NCBI GenBank assembly: GCA_002110485.1
Contig: MOWL01000003.1
Coordinates: 496,001 to 560,000, forward strand
Length of the DNA stretch: 64,000 bases
Direction of reading: 5' to 3'
DNA from: Emergomyces orientalis
Taxonomy: Eukaryota > Ascomycota > Eurotiomycetes > Onygenales > Ajellomycetaceae
Shown: piece by piece, positions 11,090 through 20,196 of the stretch
Layout: the number at the start of each line of letters is the position of its first letter
How positions within the stretch are numbered: the stretch's first letter is position 1
Position numbers and translations under genes: made by a program
Notes under the pieces: model-generated
Seen by the model: only the letters and a program-made list of their open reading frames with translations
Databases searched by the model: none
What the model was told of the DNA's origin: nothing

Positions 11090-12882
11090 ATGGATTACAA
11101 AGTTACCGATCCCCTCAAAACCGCCCAGGCCTGTATTGCATGCCGGAAGCAAAAGCGTAAATGCGATAAAGCGCTTCCTAGCTGCATGCTTTGCAGCCGT
11201 GTGGGCAGATCTTGCGACTATCCGGATACTTTCAATGATTCTCAACATGGACGGGAGGAACTTGCTAGGCTAAAGGAGAGAGTGCAGGAACTCGAGAAAC
11301 AGCTAGCGGGCTCTTCAACTTCAAACAGCAGCGGGGCTTCTGAAGTTGGTCAAATGTTATCATGGAGTACGGGCAAAGGGCTTCATGATGTGTTGGGCAT
11401 GGAACTGACGGACGCGGGGGGATCTAATTTTCCTGCTACATATTTCCTTGATATCGAATCGTTTAAAGGGACCCTATCCTCAATCCCAAAACCGCTACTG
11501 TCAGTTCCAGAAGAGATGATGAACATCCTTGGCGGCCCTTCCGAAACCAAGAATATGCTAGACGAGTACTTTCAATCCATACATATCTGGCTTCCGGTCG
11601 TTTCTCAAATACGTTTGTTTAATGCTCTGGCTACTTCAGAGCGCAGCACTGATTTAGCCCTACTGTACGGTGCTATATATCTCATATGTAAGCCTCAGGA
11701 AATGTTAGTTTCACCAGCAGATACGCCACTGTACGGGATGGTAAAGCATTTCCTTGTCATGGCAGAGATGCGCGGCCTTCTCTCCATTCGTTTGTTACAA
11801 GCGGCACTTCTCACAGCGGCGTATGAGATCGGCCACGGTATATATCCAGCAGCATACTTGTCGACAGGCCATTGCGGACGGCTAGGCCAAGCAATGGGTC
11901 TCCACGATCGGCAAAATACCCCTAAGGCTATTCGGTTGACAGGAACCTGGGGAGCACACGAAGAAATCAAACGAACGTGGTATGCGGTGCTGATGTTTGA
12001 TAGGCAAGTGCTGGCAGTCTACTTAAGCTGAGACACCTATTATTCCTTCGTAATTGTCTAAGCTATGAGGCTAATTCTATACCAGATATGTCAACCTTGG
12101 AAGTAAGGGGCGGCCCCTCTCCTGCGGGGACTTCGTTAATGGAGAAACCCTACCTTGTGAGGACTCCCTCTGGGACGCAGGCAAAGTGGCAACGAGCCAG
12201 CCGATATTCGTAACATCACCCACAAATGTCAAAGTCGGGCCATTTGCCCGGTCATGTCAAGCGTCCTATCTCATGGGGAAGGTGATAGAGCATCGAAACG
12301 ACCACGCCCTGGTTGCTCCATTCCGGCATGCAAATGCCCTCCAATTAAACCGTACAATTCGAGCCCTCTCTCTGCTCCTCCCTGGAGAATTTGAATTGGC
12401 ACCAGGGAGATTCAGTACCTCAATGGCGCTCTGTTTCAGTACCGTTCTTGAACTATACGATCCATATTGTTGTGATCTTACCGGTGGAGGGCAAAACACA
12501 GTTGAGGGAACGGAGATGCAGGCCTTGGCTATTCACGGTGTCAAAGAAGTTTCCCAAGAAGTTGTCCGGTTCGGAGAGTATCTTCGCAGAACTTTGACCT
12601 ATAGTGTATCAGCTGTCAGCCCGTTAGTTTGCGATTGTCTGTATCAGTGCGCTGCCAATCTTATGTGGTTCGCGAACGAAACTGGGGATGCGCAGATGTC
12701 GCAGTCTCTCGCTCAGGTTACAGGTTTACTTCAAATTATCAATGAGCGGTGGAAGGTTGCTGGTAAGCCAATATTTCTTATTTTCTAGCTCCCCTGCTCA
12801 TATGGGGATTGGTGCTGATGTCCGTCTTTCCTTGGAGATAGGAGAATACCTCGAGATCCTTAAGAATCCTCCTGATTATTGA
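11090..12882 (+). CDS. Zn2Cys6 transcription factor with fungal-specific domain
   Basis: Three exons, 11090-12003, 12086-12762 and 12842-12882, give 543 aa. The Zn2Cys6 cluster uses Cys 15, 18, 25, 32, 35 and 42 (CX2CX6CX6CX2CX6C) with a basic stretch RKQKRKC, followed by a short coiled coil at about residues 60-75 (ARLKERVQELEKQ), usual for dimer binding to CGG half sites. The middle has fungal_TF_MHR landmarks: YFQSIHIWLPVVSQ, GRLGQAMGLHDR, then WYAVLMFDR-YVNLGSKGRPLS across the first junction. That first intron (12004-12085) begins GCAAGT, a GC-AG intron. The last exon is only 41 nt and supplies EYLEILKNPPDY. Target genes are unknown. It converges with the cupin gene 206 bp away, which may be a target, though nothing proves it. 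Confidence 0.9.
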
Positions 12883-12890
12883 ATAGACCC

Positions 12891-12920
12891 AAAATATAAA
12901 ATATAAAATATAAAATAAAA
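12891..12920. repeat. (AAAAT)n-like microsatellite
   Basis: Imperfect AAAAT repeats of about 30 bp right after the regulator's stop codon, within its likely 3' UTR. No function inferred. Confidence 0.8.
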
Positions 12921-13088
12921 TCGTAGAAATCTGTTGCCTATCCACACCTAACATATTGCGGTGGATATATGAGATCTGGTAATTATACACAATTGTTCAC
13001 GCCATGCGTCGTTTTTTCTAAAATTTCAACATTTGCGTGATTACCTTCCATCTCGGCAAAACAAACCCAGCGCAAATGGGCCGGTTTC

Positions 13089-13604
13089 TCAATCGAGATG
13101 TTCCTCCACCAGTAACTTCCCCGCTACCTCCAACGGTGCACATGGCTGGATAAAAACCACCATGGTAACGGGCTCCGTCGAGCTCATATTTTTCCACTTA
13201 TGCATCGTGGCCCTCTGTACGAAGACATCGCCCTTTCTCAGGACCTTCGACTCGCCCGAGTCTAGCAGTAGCTCAAGGCTCCCGTCAATGACCACTCCAG
13301 TATCAACGCTCAGTGTGCGATGCATGTGAGAGCCCCCGCCCGATTTGAGAACTATGATTCGCATCACGGTGCCGTTGTCAATAACGATCCCTCCGGGGTT
13401 GGCGAGGTGGTTGCTGTAAATTTGGATATCGGCGTTGGCGGAGAGGGATGTTGGGAAGCCTTCAGTTGCATATTGTGTTTTGGAGCTAGCGAGGCCTCCT
13501 GGGTATTCTACTTCGGGTACAGTGGTGGGGATGGAGGCGTCGAAGACTGAGGTACCTGAGGTGTCATGGGTGGTTATGAAGCGTTGAGGAAGTTGTTCAG
13601 ACAT
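13089..13604 (-). CDS. fungal cupin-domain protein
   Basis: One exon. The ATG at 13604 gives 171 aa starting MSEQLPQRFITTHD; an in-frame ATG 12 codons upstream adds a Lys/Glu-rich leader and is less likely. The N-terminal half has family features such as ITTHDTSGTSVF and YSNHLANPGGIVI. A single conserved beta-barrel follows: motif 1 GSHMHRTLSVDTGVVIDG with the HxH pair, and motif 2 GDVFVQRATMHKW with the second-motif His. Metal binding is likely, though the usual motif 1 Glu is replaced by Val/Asp. Relatives often sit in or near secondary-metabolite or stress loci, with mostly unknown reactions. It has no signal peptide, so cytosolic. It converges with the Zn2Cys6 gene, but no biosynthetic enzyme is nearby. 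Confidence 0.85.
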   Translation of the reverse strand: MSEQLPQRFITTHDTSGTSVFDASIPTTVPEVEYPGGLASSKTQYATEGFPTSLSANADIQIYSNHLANPGGIVIDNGTVMRIIVLKSGGGSHMHRTLSVDTGVVIDGSLELLLDSGESKVLRKGDVFVQRATMHKWKNMSSTEPVTMVVFIQPCAPLEVAGKLLVEEHLD

Positions 13605-14222
13605 TTCGCGGCCTTTCTTTTCTTCTCCCCTTTTTCCCACTATTACCTAGATATTTCCTTTTCGTTCAAAATAATGGTGAAATGGAGGTGAAAAGATCTG
13701 GAGTCGTTAATTATAATAGCTATGGGGGGTTGATTAGGTATATAAGTGTAGGCTACCCCTCTGCCCCTCAGAAACATTTCGTCAAGGATAATTCAGATCG
13801 TGATCTACCGAGCAAATTACCGCCCGCAGATTGGCGGAGCGAAGAGGAGTTCTCGGCTATTTGGCCACGTTTGCCCCTTATATCTTCGGGCGTACAAGGC
13901 CTCCTTTGTATAAAGCGAAATGATTATAAAAGAATTGCCCAAATTGTCCTCCCAGCGTAGGTAGGTTTATACTTATTTCCCATTTTTGGAGCACTCCCTG
14001 TACTTTACGCACATGCAATAAGTTAGCTAGTTAACCTTGGGAATATACCGCCTAACAGTTAAGTCAACTCTGGAACACCTGGTAATATATATAATTTGCA
14101 ATAGAATGTTATCAGAAGCTGCTCACTAATTCTCTTTCCATATATTCTAATTTCTCTTTGTGCTTCTAAACATGATCTCGGGCAACTCTGGTTTTGCAAG
14201 AATAATGTTGCTTTGTTTTATT
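13605..14222. other. intergenic, target region of the LINE
   Basis: Cupin promoter side and AT-rich spacer. It ends at the LINE's left target-site duplication (14223). No gene seen. Confidence 0.5.
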
Positions 14223-14235
14223 ATCTCAGTAGGCG
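14223..14235. repeat. left target-site duplication of the LINE
   Basis: ATCTCAGTAGGCG occurs here and again at 19647-19659, directly flanking the element. A perfect 13-bp direct repeat is what target-primed reverse transcription leaves. Confidence 0.85.
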
Positions 14236-14350
14236 GAGAATTTCGGACCTCAACAAAAACTTTTTATTCTTTTTAAAGCTATATTGCGATCCTAACCAGG
14301 CCATAAAGGGCTGCCATTTACACCTACACACTCGTACACCCTCAATCACC

Positions 14351-15703
14351 ATGGTTGAGGCAGCTGGCGTGGGTGTGGTTGAGAGGGGGGTGGGCGCGCG
14401 CACAGTGTGATGCACACCAGAAGCAGAACAGAGAAATAAAGAAGTTGCAGAAGAAATAGCCACAATATTTAGCAAAATCACTGAAGCTCTTAGAGAGAGA
14501 GAGAGAGACAAGAAAATAAATAAGAAAAAATTACAGTATATTCAGCAGACTCTGAGAGTCATGAAAGAGTTCAAGAATGATTTACTGAATAGAATACTAG
14601 AGAGACTGAAGAGTGCTACTAGCACATTTCAACAGAATGAAAGATACAACATGCTGAACAGTAGACTCTCATGAGCACATGTGACAGTCAGTGAAGAATC
14701 TCCAGACAAGATTGTGACAGAGCATGTGTTTAGAGAGATTGTAGTATCTCATCACAACTGTGACACACTGTCAGTGAAGGAACACACTCCAGAGGTCATT
14801 GTGAGAAAGATAAATGAAATCATCAAAGATATAATCACTGACATTATAGTTACAGCAAGATACATGTCTAGTGGTGATCTGATTCTGGTCACAGACAACT
14901 TCAGCATGAAGATCAAGCTGACAAAAAGTAATGAATAAGTGAAGAAATGAAATGACAAGACACACATGAGAAAGAAGATGTATACAGTATTGATTAAAAG
15001 TGCATCTATCAGTGTCATTAGCTGAATTAATTCAGATAAAGCAGTAAAGAATATTTACAAGCAGAACTCATCTCTCAGATACAGAGTACTCATTCACAGA
15101 GTTACAAAGTGGCTAGCTAAACAGCAGTGATCTCATGAAAGTATTATTCTACATGTAGTCACATCACAGCAGGCAAACATGCTTGTGAAGAATGACATCA
15201 TTCTGAAGAATGAATTCTGCATGATTGAAATCTTTCACAGAGAGACTCAGGTCATCTGATGCTACAGCTGTCAGCAATATGAACACATAGCCAGATTCTG
15301 CTGCAAGAGTGATATCTGTGGGCACTATGCAGTAGAGAGATACACAGACAAGATCTGTCTCACAGCACTGAAAGAAAAGAAGACAGTCTGCTGTAACTGT
15401 GAAGAAGATTATTCAGCATGATCTGCAAGATACTCTGAATAACAGACTGCAGTTTCACTGATCAAGAAGACTCTCAAGAATCAGTCAAGATACTTTATAA
15501 TATAAACATCAGATGAGAAGAATTGAATCACTCTCAGAAAGTGTAGTAGAATTATAGAAAAGAACTCTCTGATTGTTCAGCACAAGATCAGCAGATTCAC
15601 AAATGTGACAAGAGCTGATGTGCAGCAACAGAGCTTGCTCAGTGACTATGCACACTCAGTGCGACCAGACTCCACGCAGGACCAAGACATGAGTGAACCA
15701 TGA
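14351..15703 (+). pseudogene. LINE ORF1, Gag-like RNA-binding protein, stop-riddled
   Basis: From the ATG at 14351 one frame runs 451 codons to a TGA at 15701-15703 with no frameshift, interrupted by about eleven stops (about eight TGA, three TAA). The N-terminal third is a Lys/Glu-rich coiled coil (ALRERERDKKINKKKLQYIQ). A middle segment with YMSSGDLILVTDN matches the RNA-binding region of Tad-type ORF1. The C-terminal third has zinc knuckles, first CYSCQQYEHIARFC (CX2CX4HX4C, Glu where Gly is usual), then CGHYAVERY, then CCNCEEDYSA followed by TGA where the family usually has Trp. Substitutions such as Gly to Glu and Cys or His to Tyr fit C:G to T:A change. The stop overlaps the ORF2 start. 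Confidence 0.85.
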
Positions 15704-18700
15704 GTGAGCAAGTTCATATACTACAATACAATGTGCATAACTCAGACAAGGTGATGAACACATTACTGGCCAAGCCTGAAATGACATTAAACTATAACAT
15801 CATTGCACTGCAGGAACCATGAATGCAGAGGGAATCTGAAAGGGGTACAACATGTCTGATCAACTGTGAATTCTGGCAGACAGACATGCAGATCAAGAAG
15901 ACCAGGGTGAGCTTTCTCATCAATAAAAGACTGAAGACAACAGCATGGAATGTCAGAGTCATTACAGAATTCATGACATTGCTCACTGTGAACACAGTAA
16001 GAGAATCACTACTAATACTCAATGTCTATGCTGCTCCACCAGGCAGCTACACAACTGTGTCAGAGAATTCCCCCATTCTTGAGCTACAAGCGGTGGTGGA
16101 GGAGGCCGAGGCCTCGCTACCAGCATGAACTCAGGGGTGATGTGTGCAACAAGTGCAAGACCCAGACACAAGTGTGCTACAAGCGCGAGATCAGAGTGCA
16201 GACGCGCAACAAGTGCAAAGTCAGAGTGTGAAAGCGCGGCAGGTGAAGATAGTGATGCTGGGAGACTTCAATGTGCATCACTCAAAGTGGGGAGGTGAGC
16301 GAGTGAGACAGGACTTTGACCTGGCATAGAAGCTCATAGCACAGGTGGATGCCCTTGGACTGCAGCTGGCAACATCACAGGGAGAGATTACATGACAGAA
16401 TCACAGAAGCACTGACATTATCTTGAACCTAATCTTTCTCTCAGAGAACCTGAGTGCAGGGGTACTGAAATGCTGGGTCGCACACAAGGTGAATATGGCA
16501 TCAGATCATCTACCAGTGATCACTAAGTTAGTCATTGACATATCTGTGGTACTAAGGGAAAAATGCAACTGGCAGCAAGTGAATATACAGCAGCTGCAAA
16601 AGAACTGTCAAGAGCTACAATGTTGCAACAGCTTTGGCTCAACAGCAGAGATTGATTGCTATGCAAACTATCTAAGTGAATTCATCAATGAGCTAGCAGA
16701 GAAACATGCTAAACACACACACATCTGCAAGCAGAGTTGCTCATGGTGATTCAACAGAGTGGCACAGGCAGTGAGTGAGTACAAGAGAACCATGAGGGAT
16801 GCAGACAGCACTGAGAAGAAAAGAAGACATACTCACAATAGACAAAACAAGAAAATAAAGCTGGCCAAGACTGCCAGCTTCCATGATCTAATGAACAGTG
16901 CTGACACAGATTCTAAACTGCTCTGAAAGCTGGCAAAGTGGAGTCACACACACACCAACAAGACCAAGCAACCGGCAAGACTGCCACTGCTTAGAGAAAT
17001 GCCAGAGGCCTTGAATGAAACTGAGGCATGAGTCACTGCATTTCAGAACAAGACTAAACTACTACAGGCGTGGTTCTTCTCAGAGTCTTTGATGACAAGG
17101 GAAGATGACATGAACATGAAAACACAGCCATGAAGTGTGACTGATATAGTAATACTCACAGAGAAGATCATGACAGTGCTGATTGCTAGACTTCTGAATG
17201 ACAAGACTCTGAGTGCTAACAGCATCTTCAACTGCTTTCTTAAAATGCTAGGTCCAAGATTCATTACAGCAATAACTGAGCTTACACAGGCCTGCTGGCA
17301 TTGAGAGTACTACTCACAGATATTCAAAACAGTGTGCACAGTGATGCTCAAGAAGCCAGAAAAGAAGAACTACAGTGAAGTGAAAGCCTGAAGACTGATT
17401 GCACTACTTAACACTCTAGATAAAATTGTAGAGACTGCAACAGCCAAGAAAATAAGATCTCTGGCAGAGAAACATGAAATGCTATCAGCTCAGTAAATGA
17501 GAGCACAAGAAGACTGCTTTATAGAAACAGCAATTGCTCTGTTACTGATGCAGATTCACACAGTGTGAGAGAAGCAGAAAGCAGTGATCTCAGTGCTGTC
17601 ACTGAATATCTCAGAGATCTATGACAGAGTGCTCAGAAATTGTCTAGTGCACATTCTAAGAAAAAGAGAACTGCTCAGACAGCTGACTGAATAAATCAAC
17701 TCATTCATGCAGAGATGCAAGATGACACTAGTATTTGATGAATAGAAAACTGAAGTCTTTGAAATAAATGCAGACATCTCACAGAGATCATTCTTGTCAC
17801 TCATTCTGTTCTTATTCTACAATGAGAAGTTGCTCAGAATATGTACATCACAAAGTGAGCCCATCAGCTGTATAGAATTTGTAGATGATGTGAACATTCT
17901 AGCATATGACAACTCAATTAAAGTGAATTGTGCGCATCTGGCGCGGATCCATGCCAGCTGTGAGCTTTGAGTGAGCAGACATGGAGCAATCTTTGCACCA
18001 CAGAAGTATGAGCTCATGCACTTTATCAGAACAAGAACTAGATTCAATCTAGAACACTCACTGCAATTGTCACAGCAAGTGATCAAGTCACAGAGGGAGA
18101 TGCAGGTGCTAGACATCTGACTTGACCCTAAGCTGAGGTGGTGTAGCCATGTCAGTAAGATGATACGCAGAGCGAAATCACAGATAGATGCTCTAACTCA
18201 GACAACACAGTCAATCTGGGGCCTGTCACTGCAGCATGCCCGGAGGGTATACAATGCAGTGATAAGGCCCGCAATAGGATACGGAGCGCTGGCATGGCAT
18301 CAACCACAGGCGACACAACATGAACCGCGACATCAACGCCAGCTGCTAGCCAGCCTGGAGAAGATTCAAAATAAATGCCTACAGATCATTGCAGGGGTCT
18401 ACAGAGCTACTCCAATCACCTCACTGGAGGCGGAGACAGCCACACTGTCTCTGAAAATACATCTAGACAGTGTAGTGGTCAGAGCAACTGAGCAGCTTAA
18501 GAAGTCAGGAATCATGGAGCAGATAAAACAGGCATGTGTGCAGGTCAGAGCCAGACTTTGCAGAAGAAATAACAGAGGAATGCAGTCAGTGAAGACAGTA
18601 CTGCACCCAGTGAGCATGCAGCAGGGGTGGAGTGTAAATTGGGTGAGACAGACAAAGCAACTGAAAAAGCAGAAAAGACAAGAAAACAGTGTGCATAACT

Positions 18701-19176
18701 GAGTCTTCAAGAGATAAGTGAGGGAGAAGACAATGATAAAATGACAGAACAGATAAAGAGCACGCACAACACCATGAGAAGAACTGTTTGACAGGCCCCT
18801 GAATGTAGAGCTACTAAGATGGCATGAGGGCCTGAGCAAGGCCCGAAGCTCATTGATAGTCCAGCTGCATACCAGCAAGACAGGCCTTGCAGTGTTCCTT
18901 CACAGAAGAAGAGTTCCTGACTTCCCCACACCAAAATGTCCATGTGGATATGAGCATGAAACGGTGCTGCATGTGATGATACACTGTACATGATTCAGTG
19001 AGAAACGCGCGGAGCTGGAGCAGAAGAGCAGAGTGAATAAGAAGTGGTTACTGAACACTAAGAAAGAACTGCACAGACTCATCAAGTGATGACTCAAGCA
19101 GGACATTCTCAGACAGTTCTCCCTAGCCAAGGTGTTAAGTGAGAGAAGGGCGGAATGAGATGCACAGCACAACTAA
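15700..19176 (+). pseudogene. LINE ORF2, endonuclease-reverse transcriptase, stop-riddled
   Basis: The ATG at 15700 lies in an ATGA overlap with the ORF1 stop. One frame holds for about 1,159 codons. Endonuclease: EQVHILQYNVHNSD, IIALQEP(stop), RVSFLINKR, MLGDFNVHHSKWGG, SDHLPVITK. Reverse transcriptase: KPEKKNYSEVKA(stop)RLIALLNT, SLNISEIYDRVLRN (usually GAFD), the catalytic EFVDDVNILA with both Asp at 17884-17889, and LDPKLRWCSHV. C-terminus: KCPCGYEHETVLHVMIHC, the terminal CCHC. There are about twenty TGA, four TAA and two TAG stops, many at positions that are Trp in relatives. The best-preserved part is 18160-18702. The TAA at 19174 may itself be a mutated Gln, since the same frame continues with similar composition to a TAG at 19417-19419. 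Confidence 0.88.
16144..16248 (+). repeat. 30-bp minisatellite inside the LINE endonuclease
   Basis: Three and a half in-frame units of 30 bp start at 16144, 16174, 16204 and 16234, coding 10-residue units VQQVQDPDTS, VLQARDQSAD and AQQVQSQSVK, then ARQVK. The block sits between EEAEASLPA and the LGDFN motif, where other endonucleases have a loop. It keeps several CpG although the surrounding ORF has almost none. Confidence 0.8.
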
Positions 19177-19240
19177 GAAACATGGCTGATGCATATCAGG
19201 GGGTGGAGGGCGTGAAGAGCGAGGCCCTACCAGAAGATAG

Positions 19241-19330
19241 TGAGCTTGAAGCGCGAAGTTGGGCGACCAGGCGCGCCACAAGCGCGGAGTTGAGTGGCCT
19301 GCGCGCTACAAGCACTCCAGGACGTTGAAG
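19241..19330 (+). repeat. second 30-bp minisatellite block at the LINE 3' end
   Basis: Units start at 19241, 19271 and 19301, exactly 30 bp apart. The core GCGCGCYACAAGC at 19271 (GCGCGCCACAAGC) and 19301 (GCGCGCTACAAGC) matches the endonuclease unit GTGCTACAAGCGCGA at 16174. In the ORF2 frame it reads APQAR and ALQAL, like VLQAR upstream. CpG-rich. Confidence 0.65.
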
Positions 19331-19626
19331 TCTGCGCGATGAGCGGCAGACACACAGCATGAGATGCCACATTCATTAGAAGTCTTTCTTATGTTCAGAC
19401 AGAGATGATGATGATATAGGGGGTTTTCTTGTCTTCTCATGGTGCTATGCATCATCTTCTCTAAGAGCAGCGGGAGCTGCTCCGCGGTACTTGAAGTGAT
19501 TATAAATGTTGAATAGATTTGCTGTTCAGAGGGTTTTTAGGTCAGGGCTATACTAGATAGCCCAAGGTTTTCCTCACTTTGTATACTAGCTGCCTCCCCA
19601 CATATCCTCGGGATCAAGTGGTGTAG

Positions 19627-19648
19627 AAATAATAATAATAATAATAAT
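19627..19648 (+). repeat. (AAT)n 3' tail of the LINE
   Basis: Seven AAT units end the element and run into the right target duplication. This is a simple-repeat tail rather than poly-A, as in some I/Tad-group LINEs. Confidence 0.85.
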
Positions 19649-19659
19649 CTCAGTAGGCG
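19647..19659. repeat. right target-site duplication of the LINE
   Basis: ATCTCAGTAGGCG, identical to 14223-14235. Confidence 0.85.
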
Positions 19660-20196
19660 ACGCCCTGAGATACTTGTGAAATTAATCTTTATTTCAAATA
19701 TCATGTATTTGTGCATGACTTAGATGTGATGACAATGAGAAATGAATTGTCCCGTGGAAGTTCATGTTGAATGTTATATAGCTCCTGAAGAGCCTCAACA
19801 AAACTTTGAAAGTTTGTGGGTTTCTTAAACTAAAATGAAAATGATGAGAAAGACTATGTGTGTCCACTGGAAAATGTCTTGTCACATATGAAGAAACTGC
19901 AGAATGATCAAGTTGAATGTTTCCTCTCTGCTAAATTGAGATGGTTCAAATCAAGCTTTGACCAGAGCGATGTCTTGGCATTGATGTCAACACCAAAAAA
20001 AGTCATCCACGTCCCTTCAATATCGTGTCCTTTATTTGTTTAACCGCGACAACGTGGCATTTCTGACAATAGCATATATGTCATTTTACCGCACCAACTA
20101 TAAATAGACATGAGATACATACAAGCTACAATGCCAATTCAATTTTGAATAGCCATATAATACCGACGTCGCCGTCCGCATTCCTTCTGGGCGACA
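19660..20196. other. intergenic, GWT1 upstream region
   Basis: About 540 bp between the LINE and the GWT1 start. AT-rich; no gene seen. The LINE insertion may set the upstream limit of the GWT1 promoter. Confidence 0.5.

Larger units (their letters stand above)
14236..19646 (+). mobile_element. full-length Tad-like LINE retrotransposon, hypermutated
   Basis: The 5.4-kb element is bounded by a perfect 13-bp target duplication and ends in an (AAT)n tail. It has two ORFs: a Gag-like ORF1 (coiled coil, CCHC knuckles) and ORF2 with AP endonuclease, reverse transcriptase and a C-terminal Cys/His motif. This order fits the Tad/I-like non-LTR elements of fungi; I saw no RNase H block between the RT and the terminal zinc motif. 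It is dead: both ORFs carry many in-frame stops. No frameshift was found, CpG is absent over long stretches, and most changes look like G:C to A:T transitions, i.e. genome-defence mutation rather than slow drift. Confidence 0.93.

Noticed and set aside
18160..18702. A separate 180-aa gene
   Set aside because: It is in the same frame as the rest of LINE ORF2 and simply the longest stretch without a stop.
14351..19176. TGA read as Trp in the LINE (recoded genetic code)
   Set aside because: TGG is also used in the same frames (for example KWGG and LDPKLRW), and TAA and TAG stops occur as well. Other residues show the same G:C to A:T drift, so mutation explains it better.
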